Assembly (NCBI GenBank): GCA_045647865.1
Contig: JAZRMW010000041.1
Location: 1-64,000 of the forward strand
Source: Phocaeicola_A sp045647865
Lineage (GTDB): Bacteria > Bacteroidota > Bacteroidia > Bacteroidales > Bacteroidaceae
DNA: 64,000 nucleotides
Direction: 5' to 3'
Translations under genes and position numbers: made by a program
Shown here: one piece after another, positions 34,593-43,144 of the stretch
How positions within the stretch are numbered: the first letter of the stretch is position 1
How the letters are laid out: each line of letters begins with the position of its first letter
The notes under the pieces: generated by a model
Databases searched by the model: none
What the model was told of the DNA's origin: nothing
The model's input: the letters and a program-made list of their open reading frames with translations, nothing else

Positions 34593-35864
34593 ATGAAACT
34601 AAAGAATCACATTATTCGTCAGGTATCCGCTTTCTTGTTTGTGGTACTGACCCTTTGGGCTGTATTGTTCTATATTGCTATGATGGACGAAATTACCGAT
34701 GAGGTAGATGATTCGCTCGAACTTTATACCGAGATGGTGATGACCCGTTATCTGGCGGGCAAGGAGTTGCCTTCTGTAGATAATGGCACCAACAATAGTT
34801 TTCATATTCAAGAGGTAGGGGAGGAATATGCCCGAACCCATTCTCATCTTTCTTATACTGATGAGACCCTTTATATCGAGGCCAAGAAGGAGGAAGAACC
34901 GGCTCGTGTGATGCGTACCATATTCCGTGGTAGTGAAAACCGGTTTTACGAATTGACGGTAATCACTCCCACTATTGAGAAGAAGGATTTAATGTCTTCC
35001 ATTGCTTATTGGATATTGGGGCTCTATGTTTCAGTCGTTCTCACCATCATTGTGGTAAATGCTTGGGTTATCTCTCGTTCAATGAGACCGCTTTACCGTT
35101 TGCTCAAGTGGTTAGATTCTTACCATATCGATGAGCATGTCGAAGCGATAGACAATCCCACCCGGGTGACCGAGTTCAAGATTCTGAACGAGACCATTTA
35201 TCGTTATTCGCAACGCAATCAAGAACTCTTTGAACAACAGAAACAGTTTATTGGCGATGCCTCTCATGAGTTGCAGACCCCTATTGCCATTTGTCAGAAT
35301 CGGTTGGAAATGTTGTGTGATACAGACATGACGGAAGAACAGATGGGCGAAATCTTTAAAACCCTACAGACTCTTGAACATATGTCGGCATTGAACCGTT
35401 CGCTTCTTTTGCTTTCGAAGATTGATAATAACCAGTTCCTCGACACCGTACCTGTGGATATGGTAGCTCTTATTCGTCAAACTCAGAGTGAATACCGCCG
35501 TCTTGCAGCCGAGCGTTCCATATCGGTAGAAATTTGTGTAGAGGATGAAATCGTGTGGAACTTGAATCCTGCATTGGCCAAAGTGCTTGTTCACAATCTC
35601 TATCGCAACGCGATTGTGCATAATCTGGAGAGCGATGGCAATATATATATATATGTTGGGGATGGCTCGATAACCTTTGGAAATTCGGGTATTTCCACAA
35701 GTCTGAACAAGGAGCAAATCTTTAATCGTTTTTATAAGGAAGGTGGCCGCGAAGGTTCCAGTGGTTTGGGACTGGCTATTGTTGCGGCTATCTGTAAGAG
35801 TTCAGGAGTCCAAATAAACTATGATTATGAGGGAGGAACTCATTTGTTTACGATAAAACAATAA
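34593..35864 (+). CDS. Sensor histidine kinase
   Basis: A 423-residue membrane kinase. Transmembrane helices near residues 12-32 (VSAFLFVVLTLWAVLFYIAM) and 138-160 (YWILGLYVSVVLTIIVVNAW) enclose a periplasmic sensor of about 105 residues with no recognised ligand fold. A HAMP-like linker follows, then the H-box (FIGDASHELQTPIAICQNRLE core), N-box (VLVHNLYRNAIVHN) and G-box (EGSSGLGLAIVAAI). It phosphorylates the response regulator encoded upstream. The signal sensed is unknown. Confidence 0.94.
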   Translation: MKLKNHIIRQVSAFLFVVLTLWAVLFYIAMMDEITDEVDDSLELYTEMVMTRYLAGKELPSVDNGTNNSFHIQEVGEEYARTHSHLSYTDETLYIEAKKEEEPARVMRTIFRGSENRFYELTVITPTIEKKDLMSSIAYWILGLYVSVVLTIIVVNAWVISRSMRPLYRLLKWLDSYHIDEHVEAIDNPTRVTEFKILNETIYRYSQRNQELFEQQKQFIGDASHELQTPIAICQNRLEMLCDTDMTEEQMGEIFKTLQTLEHMSALNRSLLLLSKIDNNQFLDTVPVDMVALIRQTQSEYRRLAAERSISVEICVEDEIVWNLNPALAKVLVHNLYRNAIVHNLESDGNIYIYVGDGSITFGNSGISTSLNKEQIFNRFYKEGGREGSSGLGLAIVAAICKSSGVQINYDYEGGTHLFTIKQ

Positions 35865-35923
35865 TTTTTTTTCAAAATAATACTTTTTTCAGATTCATTT
35901 CAGAATTACCCCATACCTTTGCA

Positions 35924-35931
35924 CTATGAAA
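35924..35931 (+). promoter_or_regulatory. -7 element for the PepSY-like gene pair
   Basis: TACCTTTG matches TAnnTTTG, 39 bp before the start. TTTCAGATTCATTTCAGAA just upstream (35887-35906) contains a direct repeat that could be a response-regulator site. Confidence 0.5.
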
Positions 35932-35969
35932 ATTAACAAAGAGTATAAATCAATAAAAAAAGTAAGATT

Positions 35970-36398
35970 ATGAAGAAAGTATTATTTGCCATCGTATGTT
36001 TGTTCAGTTTCAGTGCACAATCATTTGCCGACCGCCCAGTGGATTTTTCACAGTTGCCGGCTAACGCACAGGAGTTTATAAAGAGACATTTTGCCAATGT
36101 GAAGGTGTCGTATGCGATGCAAGACAACGACTTGTTTGACCGCGACTACACCGTAGTGCTTGCCAACGGTGATAATCTCGAATTCAGTAGAAAAGGCGAA
36201 TGGAAGGAGTTGAACTGCGGACGCAATGCTGTACCTGCCACTGTTATTCCTGAAGCAATCAAGAAGTATGTGAGCGAAAAGCATTCAGGCCATCGGGTCA
36301 TCGAACTGAAGATTGACGGACGCCACTACGACGTGAAGTTGAGCAACAAGTTGGAACTGGAGTTCAGTCTCAAAGGGAAATTGTTGAGATTTGATTGA
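35970..36398 (+). CDS. PepSY-like periplasmic protein, copy 1
   Basis: A 142-residue secreted protein (signal MKKVLFAIVCLFSFSAQSFA). The mature part is two PepSY-like (DUF2874) half-repeats: RDYTVVLANGDNLEFSRKGEW and GRHYDVKLSNKLELEFSLKG. Such proteins are small, stable periplasmic beta/alpha modules that often sit beside two-component systems; the molecular role is unknown. A second, highly similar gene follows 122 bp downstream, a tandem duplication. Its position suggests regulation by the upstream kinase/regulator pair. Confidence 0.85.
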   Translation: MKKVLFAIVCLFSFSAQSFADRPVDFSQLPANAQEFIKRHFANVKVSYAMQDNDLFDRDYTVVLANGDNLEFSRKGEWKELNCGRNAVPATVIPEAIKKYVSEKHSGHRVIELKIDGRHYDVKLSNKLELEFSLKGKLLRFD

Positions 36399-36520
36399 AT
36401 ATCTTATAGCATCCCTTTCCTTCACACCCACACTCACCCTTATCTGAGATTCTATTCATTCCATCTCAGTCTCAGTTGATAAAAACAGCGTATAAACCCT
36501 AAAAAAGAATGTAAAAGATT

Positions 36521-36949
36521 ATGAAGAAGATATTATTTGCCATCGTGTGTTTGTTCAGTTTCAGTGCACAAGCCTTTGCCGACCGTCCCGTGGATTCATC
36601 ACAGTTGCCGGCTAACATACAAGAGTTTGTAAAGAAACATTTCTCCGGTGTACAAGTGTCGTATGCAAAGCAAGACAGTGATTGGCTTGAGCGTGATTAT
36701 ACCGTAGTACTTACCAATGGTGACAAACTTGAGTTTGATAGTGACGGAGTTTGGAAAGAGTTGGATTGTAAACACAATCAGGTGCCAGCCTCCATTCTTC
36801 CTGCAGCTACAAAGAAGTTCTTGAAAGATAATCATTCTGGCCATCGGGTAATAGAGTTCAAGAAGGACTTTCGTCACTACGATGTGAAGTTGAGCAACAA
36901 GTTGGAGATGGAATTTAGTCTTGAAGGTAAATTTCTCCGCTATGACTAA
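36521..36949 (+). CDS. PepSY-like periplasmic protein, copy 2
   Basis: A 142-residue paralogue of the preceding gene, same length and nearly the same signal peptide. The C-terminal block HYDVKLSNKLEMEFSLEG is almost identical, while the middle part differs (SYAKQDSDWLERDYTVV). It therefore arose by tandem duplication, and the sequence between the two is diverged. No catalytic residues are apparent. The gap holds a TCTCAG-rich stretch (36442-36475) but no clear TAnnTTTG element, so it may be cotranscribed with copy 1. Confidence 0.85.
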   Translation: MKKILFAIVCLFSFSAQAFADRPVDSSQLPANIQEFVKKHFSGVQVSYAKQDSDWLERDYTVVLTNGDKLEFDSDGVWKELDCKHNQVPASILPAATKKFLKDNHSGHRVIEFKKDFRHYDVKLSNKLEMEFSLEGKFLRYD

Positions 36950-37041
36950 AAGAAAAAGTCGTAATCGCTTGTTTTATTCGAAAGTTTACTTTATCTTCGC
37001 ACAATCATTTGTTTAACAATTTAAATAAAAAATATAAAGTT

Positions 37042-37620
37042 ATGAGCAAGAGTTTGAAAGGAACACAGACTGAGAAGAATCTCGGTATCTCATTTGCAGG
37101 TGAGTCACAGGCACGTATGCGTTACACTTATTTTGCCAGCGCTGCCAAGAAAGAGGGTTACGAACAGATTGCAGCTATCTTCCAGGAGACTGCTGACCAG
37201 GAGAAAGAACACGCTAAGCGTATGTTCAAGTGGTTGGAAGGTGGTATGGTAGAGATTACAGCCAGCTATCCTTCAGGTGTTATCGGTACTACTTTGGAGA
37301 ACTTGAAAGCAGCTGCTGCCGGTGAAAACGAGGAGTGGACTATGGACTATCCCAAGTTTGCAGACATTGCTGACGAAGAAGGTTTCCCCGCAATTGCCAA
37401 GATGTACCGCGAAATTGCAAAGGCTGAGAAGGGTCACGAAGAGCGTTATCTTGCACTTGCAGCCAATGTAGAGAATGGCAAGGTGTTTGTGAAGGACGAA
37501 GAAGTTACATGGCAGTGCCGCAACTGTGGTTATATCCACACTGCTAACGAAGCTCCTAAGGCTTGTCCCGCATGTGCTCATCCTCAGGCTTACTTCGAAG
37601 TGATGAAGACCAACTATTGA
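37042..37620 (+). CDS. rbr: Rubrerythrin
   Basis: A 192-residue peroxide-scavenging protein of anaerobes. The N-terminal four-helix ferritin-like domain has the di-iron Glu/His ligands (AGESQARMRYTYFA, ADQEKEHAKRMFKWLE, YREIAKAEKGHEERY). The C-terminal rubredoxin domain has two Cys pairs (WQCRNCGYIH and ACPACAHPQAYFE). It reduces hydrogen peroxide in the cytoplasm. ATG 37042 is the family start; the in-frame codon at 37009 adds residues not typical of rubrerythrin. A weak TATCTTCG element lies near 36990. Confidence 0.96.
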   Translation: MSKSLKGTQTEKNLGISFAGESQARMRYTYFASAAKKEGYEQIAAIFQETADQEKEHAKRMFKWLEGGMVEITASYPSGVIGTTLENLKAAAAGENEEWTMDYPKFADIADEEGFPAIAKMYREIAKAEKGHEERYLALAANVENGKVFVKDEEVTWQCRNCGYIHTANEAPKACPACAHPQAYFEVMKTNY

Positions 37621-37641
37621 TTTGCCCTAAACACATTATAT

Positions 37642-37687
37642 AACCGTTGTTTCCCTCTCTTGGGGAATGACGGTTATTTCTTTTTTC
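37642..37687 (+). terminator. Terminator after rubrerythrin
   Basis: AACCGT...ACGGTT arms with inner CCC/GGG pairing, followed by ATTTCTTTTTT. Confidence 0.85.
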
Positions 37688-37733
37688 GGTTGTTCGTGAT
37701 TCATTGGGAACAGTCCGAAAAACTGGTTGCCCC

Positions 37734-37799
37734 ATTCATTGTAGGAATGTATGTGATTCATTGTAGGACTTTATGTGATTCATTGTAGGAATGAATGTG
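37734..37799. repeat. Three tandem 22-bp repeats (array 2)
   Basis: Units start at 37734, 37756 and 37778, each beginning ATTCATTGTAGGA and ending ATGTG. A diverged relative starts near 37699 and another follows at 37800. The array lies in the 356-bp gap between rubrerythrin and potA. Confidence 0.92.
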
Positions 37800-37890
37800 C
37801 ATCATTCATGGTGTGAATAAGGGCAAAAAATCCTTTCTGATGGGACTTTATAAAGGGTTTTGAAAGTTTATTTACATATTTCTTCCCCCA

Positions 37891-37925
37891 TATCTTTGCA
37901 CATAGGATTTTTATTTCTATTTTTG
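37891..37925 (+). promoter_or_regulatory. Two -7 elements upstream of potA
   Basis: TATCTTTG (37891-37898) and TATTTTTG (37918-37925) both match TAnnTTTG exactly; the first has TTTA 20 bp upstream. Either or both may start the pot operon. Confidence 0.55.
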
Positions 37926-37976
37926 CGCTCTATTTACTAATTTGAATTTATTTTATGTAGCGACTGATTGACTGAA

Positions 37977-39356
37977 ATGCAACAGACAAATTTTATTATT
38001 GAAGTTCAGAATGTGTCGAGATACTTCGGAGAGAAGGTGGCACTGGACAACATCAACTTGAGCGTGAAGAAAGGTGAGTTTGTAACCATTCTTGGTCCAT
38101 CCGGATGTGGAAAGACAACGCTTTTGAGATTGATTGCCGGTTTTCAAACGGCTTCAGAGGGTGAAATTAGGATTAGCGGACAAGAGATAACGCAGACACC
38201 TCCTCATCAACGACCCGTAAATACGGTGTTTCAGAAATATGCCCTGTTTCCACATTTGAATGTGTTCGACAACATTGCATTCGGCCTGAAGTTGAAGAAA
38301 CTTCCATCTTCCATTATCGAAAAGAAAGTGAAGGGTGCACTCAAGATGGTTGGTATGACCGACTATGAGTTGCGCGATGTGGATTCACTTTCCGGTGGTC
38401 AGCAACAGCGTGTAGCTATAGCACGTGCTATTGTGAATAATCCCGAAGTGTTGCTTCTCGATGAGCCCCTTGCTGCTCTTGACTTGAAGATGCGTAAGGA
38501 TATGCAAATGGAACTCAAGGAGTTGCATAAGTCGCTTGGTGTTACCTTCGTGTATGTAACCCATGACCAGGAAGAGGCATTGACCTTGAGCGATACCATT
38601 GTGGTCATGAGTGAAGGTAAGATTCAGCAGATTGGTACTCCCATAGACATTTACAACGAACCTATCAATGCTTTTGTAGCCGACTTCATTGGCGAGAGCA
38701 ACATCCTTAACGGAGTGATGCTGAAAGACAAGCTGGTGAGCTTTGCCGGTCAGGAGTTTGAGTGTGTTGATGAAGGATTTGGTGAAAACATGCCCGTTGA
38801 CGTAGTCGTTCGTCCCGAGGATATTTACATCTTCGACCCTTCGGATGCAGCCCAACTTACGGGTAAGGTGACAAGTTGTATCTTCAAGGGAGTGCATTAC
38901 GAAATGCTTGTACAGACTACTACGGGTTACGAACTGATGGTGCAGGACTACAACTGCTTTGAAGCTGGCCGTGAGGTCGGATTGCTTGTGAAACCTTTCG
39001 ATATCCATGTGATGAAGAAAGAGCGTACATGCAACACTTTCGAAGGTCGTCTGGTGGACGAAAACCATGTAGAGTTCCTTGGTCAGGAGTTTGAATGTAT
39101 GCCAGTGAAGGACATTGAACCCGGTGCTACTGTGAAGGTAGAGGTTGACTTCAATCGGGTGATACTTCAAGACAATGAAGAAGATGGTATGCTCACGGGT
39201 GATGTCAATTTCATCCTCTATAAGGGCGACCATTACCACTTGACGGTACGTTCCGATTGGGATGAAGATGTCTTTGTCGATACCAACGATGTTTGGGATG
39301 ATGGAGACCGCGTAGGTATAACCATTGCAGCTGAGGATATCAGAGTCATTAGTTGA
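37977..39356 (+). CDS. potA: Spermidine/putrescine ABC transporter ATPase
   Basis: A 459-residue ATP-binding subunit that drives polyamine uptake. Walker A GPSGCGKTT, Q-loop VFQKYALFPHLNVFDN, signature LSGGQQQR, Walker B VLLLDEPLAAL. The C-terminal part contains two TOBE-like modules: compare TGKVTSCIFKGVHYEMLV with TGDVNFILYKGDHYHLTV, each preceded by a QEFEC stretch. This duplication explains a length about 80 residues over E. coli PotA. Start ATG 37977 is chosen over the TTG at 37968. First gene of potABCD. Confidence 0.92.
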   Translation: MQQTNFIIEVQNVSRYFGEKVALDNINLSVKKGEFVTILGPSGCGKTTLLRLIAGFQTASEGEIRISGQEITQTPPHQRPVNTVFQKYALFPHLNVFDNIAFGLKLKKLPSSIIEKKVKGALKMVGMTDYELRDVDSLSGGQQQRVAIARAIVNNPEVLLLDEPLAALDLKMRKDMQMELKELHKSLGVTFVYVTHDQEEALTLSDTIVVMSEGKIQQIGTPIDIYNEPINAFVADFIGESNILNGVMLKDKLVSFAGQEFECVDEGFGENMPVDVVVRPEDIYIFDPSDAAQLTGKVTSCIFKGVHYEMLVQTTTGYELMVQDYNCFEAGREVGLLVKPFDIHVMKKERTCNTFEGRLVDENHVEFLGQEFECMPVKDIEPGATVKVEVDFNRVILQDNEEDGMLTGDVNFILYKGDHYHLTVRSDWDEDVFVDTNDVWDDGDRVGITIAAEDIRVIS

Positions 39357-39391
39357 GGCTCGTCATTCGTTACTATAAAAAAGAATAACCA

Positions 39392-40192
39392 ATGCTAAAC
39401 AAACTGTCTCGATTCTTTATGCGCCGACGGAATTGGTCGATACCCTATGCCATATTCCTGTTGGTGTTTGTTGTAGTGCCGCTTCTACTTATTGTGGCCT
39501 ATGCATTTACGGACGAAGAGGGTGTATTTACCTTGGGTAACTTCCGCAAGTTCATGATGCATCCCGAGGCTATCAATACGTTCATCTATTCAATAGGTAT
39601 AGCCATGATAACCACCATATTTTGTCTTGTACTCGGTTATCCGGCAGCATATATCCTTAGTCAGAAGCAGTTCAAGACCTCCAAAACCATGGTGGTACTC
39701 TTCATCCTTCCCATGTGGGTGAATATCCTTATCCGCACATTGGCTACGGTGGCTTTGTTCGACTTCCTGAAACTTCCGCTTGGCGAAGGTGCACTGGTGT
39801 TTGGTATGGTGTACAACTTCTTGCCATTCATGATTTACCCCATCTACAATACGCTTCAGAAGATGGACCAAAGTCTGATTGAAGCTGCACAAGACTTGGG
39901 TGCAAATCCTTTGAAGGTGTTTACCAAAGTGGTGCTTCCGCTCTCTATGCCTGGTATATTCAGTGGTATCCTGATGGTGTTCATGCCTACGGTTTCCACC
40001 TTTGCCATAGCTGAGTTGCTGACGATGAACAACATCAAACTTTTCGGTACAACCGTGCAGGAGAATATTTATAACGGAATGTGGAACTATGGTGCAGCCC
40101 TCTCGCTCATCATGCTTTTGCTGATTGGCATCATGTCGCTTTTCGGTAATGACGAGGATAATGCACAAAATGAAAGTGGAGGTGTGATATGA
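39392..40192 (+). CDS. potB: Spermidine/putrescine ABC transporter permease PotB
   Basis: A 266-residue inner-membrane permease with six helices and the cytoplasmic coupling EAA motif (IEAAQDLGANPLKVFTKVVLPLSMPGI). It pairs with PotC to form the channel energised by PotA. It begins 35 bp after potA and its end overlaps the potC start by 4 bp (ATGA), so the two are translationally coupled. Confidence 0.93.
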   Translation: MLNKLSRFFMRRRNWSIPYAIFLLVFVVVPLLLIVAYAFTDEEGVFTLGNFRKFMMHPEAINTFIYSIGIAMITTIFCLVLGYPAAYILSQKQFKTSKTMVVLFILPMWVNILIRTLATVALFDFLKLPLGEGALVFGMVYNFLPFMIYPIYNTLQKMDQSLIEAAQDLGANPLKVFTKVVLPLSMPGIFSGILMVFMPTVSTFAIAELLTMNNIKLFGTTVQENIYNGMWNYGAALSLIMLLLIGIMSLFGNDEDNAQNESGGVI

Positions 40193-40980
40193 TGAAGAAT
40201 CTTTTAGCCAAGGGATACTTGTGGCTGTTGTTGGCCCTGCTCTATTCTCCCATTTTGATAATCATGGTATTCTCGTTCACCGAAGCCAAGGTGTTGGGTA
40301 ACTGGACGGGTTTTTCGTTCAACCTCTATAGCTCGCTCTTCTCGGGTGGTATGCACCATTCGTTGACGAATGCCATCATCAACACGTTTGTCATTGCACT
40401 TATAGCAGCTACGGTGTCAACTATGCTTGGCAGTATTGCAGCTATCGGTATCTATAACCTCAAGAGCCGTACGCGTGCTGCCATGAATTTCGTGAACAAC
40501 ATTCCTATCATGAACCCCGACATCATTACCGGTGTTTCGCTCTTCCTGCTCTTTGTCAGCTTTGGTATTTCGCAAGGGTTCACTACCGTTGTGTTGGCTC
40601 ATATTTCGTTCTGTACGCCATACGTCGTACTCAGTGTGATGCCTCGTCTGAAGAAGATGAATCCCAACATCTATGAAGCTGCACTTGACCTTGGTGCAAC
40701 ACCTTTCCAAGCGCTTCGTAAGGTGATTCTTCCCGAAATACTTCCGGGTATGATTAGCGGTTTCATCCTTGCCTTCACGTTGTCTATCGACGATTTTGCC
40801 GTTACCATCTTCACCATTGGTAATGAAGGACTTGAAACCCTCTCAACTTACATTTATGCCGATGCACGAAAAGGTGGATTGACTCCTGAGTTGAGACCGC
40901 TTTCTACCATTATTTTCGTTACCGTGCTTGTCCTTTTGATTGTCATCAACAGACGGGCTGAGAAGCAGAAACAGGAGTAA
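40189..40980 (+). CDS. potC: Spermidine/putrescine ABC transporter permease PotC
   Basis: A 263-residue permease with six helices and the EAA loop (YEAALDLGATPFQALRKVILPEILPGM). It includes the family stretch NNIPIMNPDIITGVSLFLL, characteristic of PotC. Overlaps potB by 4 bp and is followed by potD after 71 bp. Confidence 0.93.
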   Translation: MMKNLLAKGYLWLLLALLYSPILIIMVFSFTEAKVLGNWTGFSFNLYSSLFSGGMHHSLTNAIINTFVIALIAATVSTMLGSIAAIGIYNLKSRTRAAMNFVNNIPIMNPDIITGVSLFLLFVSFGISQGFTTVVLAHISFCTPYVVLSVMPRLKKMNPNIYEAALDLGATPFQALRKVILPEILPGMISGFILAFTLSIDDFAVTIFTIGNEGLETLSTYIYADARKGGLTPELRPLSTIIFVTVLVLLIVINRRAEKQKQE

Positions 40981-41051
40981 TCCTTCAGTAAGAAGTTACT
41001 CCTTCCTGTACTACTTTTAACTACTTTATATCGAGCAAAAAGAAAGAAGAA

Positions 41052-42386
41052 ATGAAATATCTGTTTCCCCTTATCCTTGCCCTCCTTACATTGGGGAGTT
41101 GTCAACGTTCGCAAGAAGAACGAAGCAAGATACTGAAAGTCTATAACTGGGCTGACTACATCGATGAAGACGTGTTGGCCGAGTTTCCCGAATGGTATAA
41201 AGAACAGACGGGTGAAGACATTGAGGTCATCTACCAAGTGTTTGACATCAACGAAGTGATGCTCACTAAAATCGAACGTGGACATGAGGATTTTGACGTA
41301 GTTTGTCCTTCGGAATACATCATCGAACGTATGATGAAGAAGGATATGCTTTTGCCTATCGACCGCAACTTTGGTGAAACCCCTGACTATATCCATAACC
41401 TCACACCTTACATTCAAGATGAGTTGAACAAGATGATTACCGATGGACGTAAGGTTACAGACTATGCCGTTGCTTACATGTGGGGTACGGCTGGTACACT
41501 CTACAACACCCAACTTGTTACCGAAGAGGAGGCTATGACTTGGAAAAGTTTGTGGAATCCAAAATTCAAAAACACGATTTTGATGAAGGACAGTTACCGC
41601 GACTGTTATGGTACAGCTGTCATCTATGCCAATGCCGACCGTATTGCCCGTGGCGAAGTCACTGTTGAGCAATTGATGAACGACAATTCAGCCGAAGCCA
41701 TTGCTACTGCTGAAGAGTGTCTGAAGCAGATGAAACCCAATATTGCAGGATGGGAAGCAGACTTTGGTAAAGAGATGATGACCAAAGGCAAGGTGTGGAT
41801 GAATTTCACATGGAGTGGTGATGCTGTATGGGCTATCGAGGAAGCTGCAGAAGTGGGAGTGGAGCTTGACTATGTGGTTCCTAAAGAAGGTAGCAACGTT
41901 TGGTTTGACGGATGGGTTATCCCCAAATATTCGCGCAATGTGAAAGCTGCCAGTTGGTTCATCAACTACATGTGCCGTCCCGACATAGCTTTGCGCAACA
42001 TGGATGCTATCGGATATGTATCTGCTGTAGCAACGGATGAAATTCTTGAAGCTAAGATAGATACTACGCTTGAAACGTATTCCGACCTCAGCTATTTCTT
42101 TGGTCCTCATGCTGATAGTGTACAGGTTGACCCCATACAGTATCCCAGTCGTGAAGTGATAGAGCGTTGTGCCGTCATTCGTGACTTCAGCAACAAGGAA
42201 GATTTGGAGAAGGTTCTTGAAATGTGGAGTCGTGTGAAAGGAGACAATCTCAATGCAGGACTTGTACTCTTCATCTTTGCGGTTATCGGAGTGCTTTTTG
42301 TTTCCCTCTTGGTCAACAAGATAAGGAAATATCGCCGTCAGCAACAGCGCAACCGTTATCGTCGCAGAAGAAAGAAGAGAAAGTAA
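41052..42386 (+). CDS. potD: Polyamine-binding lipoprotein PotD with C-terminal membrane anchor
   Basis: A 444-residue binding protein. N-terminal lipobox signal (LLTLGSC, lipid Cys near residue 17), then the family opening LKVYNWADYIDEDVL and the substrate-contact regions VVCPSEYIIERM and WMNFTWSGDAVWAIEE, covering residues 25-390. Unusually, the protein continues past the normal end with a transmembrane helix (LVLFIFAVIGVLFVSLLV, about residues 402-420) and a very basic tail of about 25 residues (RRRRKKRK at the end). E. coli PotD is soluble and ends before this. The helix may tether the protein to the permease; the lipid at the other end makes its topology a puzzle. Confidence 0.9.
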   Translation: MKYLFPLILALLTLGSCQRSQEERSKILKVYNWADYIDEDVLAEFPEWYKEQTGEDIEVIYQVFDINEVMLTKIERGHEDFDVVCPSEYIIERMMKKDMLLPIDRNFGETPDYIHNLTPYIQDELNKMITDGRKVTDYAVAYMWGTAGTLYNTQLVTEEEAMTWKSLWNPKFKNTILMKDSYRDCYGTAVIYANADRIARGEVTVEQLMNDNSAEAIATAEECLKQMKPNIAGWEADFGKEMMTKGKVWMNFTWSGDAVWAIEEAAEVGVELDYVVPKEGSNVWFDGWVIPKYSRNVKAASWFINYMCRPDIALRNMDAIGYVSAVATDEILEAKIDTTLETYSDLSYFFGPHADSVQVDPIQYPSREVIERCAVIRDFSNKEDLEKVLEMWSRVKGDNLNAGLVLFIFAVIGVLFVSLLVNKIRKYRRQQQRNRYRRRRKKRK

Positions 42387-42485
42387 AAACAAACACCTGA
42401 TTTTCTTCCTTCAGCCATAAGCAGGAGAATTGAACAAAGACATTAACATAGTAGCACAAACAAAACTTACACACTTTTTATTCCG

Positions 42486-43103
42486 ATGAATACTCTTCGT
42501 TCCGCCATTCTATCAGGTATAGCAGTAGGTATAGCAGGATGGGGTTATTTAGCCTCTACAAACATTATAGGAGCCGCTCTCTTCTCGTTTGGCTTGCTTA
42601 CAGTAGTCCAGTACAAACTTCGTCTTTATACAGGCACAGCGGGTTTTGTGGAGTTCTACGGAGAGGATGGAAAGTTACGCATACTTCCTGCCATTGGTGA
42701 GTTGTTGCATATTCTTGGCGGCAACATCATCGGTTGCTTGCTTGTAGCACTTCTTTCGCGTCTTTCTCCCATAGACTTGGGTGGTGCAGCTCAGCAGATT
42801 CTTGAAGGTCGTCTGGCTATCGGTCCGCTTCGTGCAGGAGTGTTGAGTATAGGTTGTGGTTTCATCATGACTACTGTTGTCACAGGTGCACGTCAAGGCA
42901 AACCATTGATACTGCTTCTTGGAGTACCTCTTTTCATCATTTGCGGTTTTCCTCACTGTGTAGCCGATGCATTCTATTACCTTGCAGTACCCACAGAGTT
43001 TACTTTCTCTCATCTCACTGACCTTCTTATTCTTTATCCTTCGTTGGTGGTAGGAAACTTCATCGGGTGCAATTTCTATCGGTTTGTCGCTCCCAAGGAG
43101 TGA
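42486..43103 (+). CDS. Formate/nitrite transporter family protein
   Basis: A 205-residue membrane protein with six hydrophobic helices and the FNT hallmarks TGTAGFVEF (omega-loop-like) and CGFPHCVADAFYYL, where the central His of the family is kept. It is shorter than FocA (about 280) because loops and the N-terminus are trimmed. FNT proteins move small monovalent anions such as formate, nitrite or hydrosulfide; the anion here is unknown. It follows potD by 99 bp on the same strand. Confidence 0.85.
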   Translation: MNTLRSAILSGIAVGIAGWGYLASTNIIGAALFSFGLLTVVQYKLRLYTGTAGFVEFYGEDGKLRILPAIGELLHILGGNIIGCLLVALLSRLSPIDLGGAAQQILEGRLAIGPLRAGVLSIGCGFIMTTVVTGARQGKPLILLLGVPLFIICGFPHCVADAFYYLAVPTEFTFSHLTDLLILYPSLVVGNFIGCNFYRFVAPKE

Positions 43104-43144
43104 GTAGGGATATTTATCATGAATCTGTTAAAATAGAAAGATAT

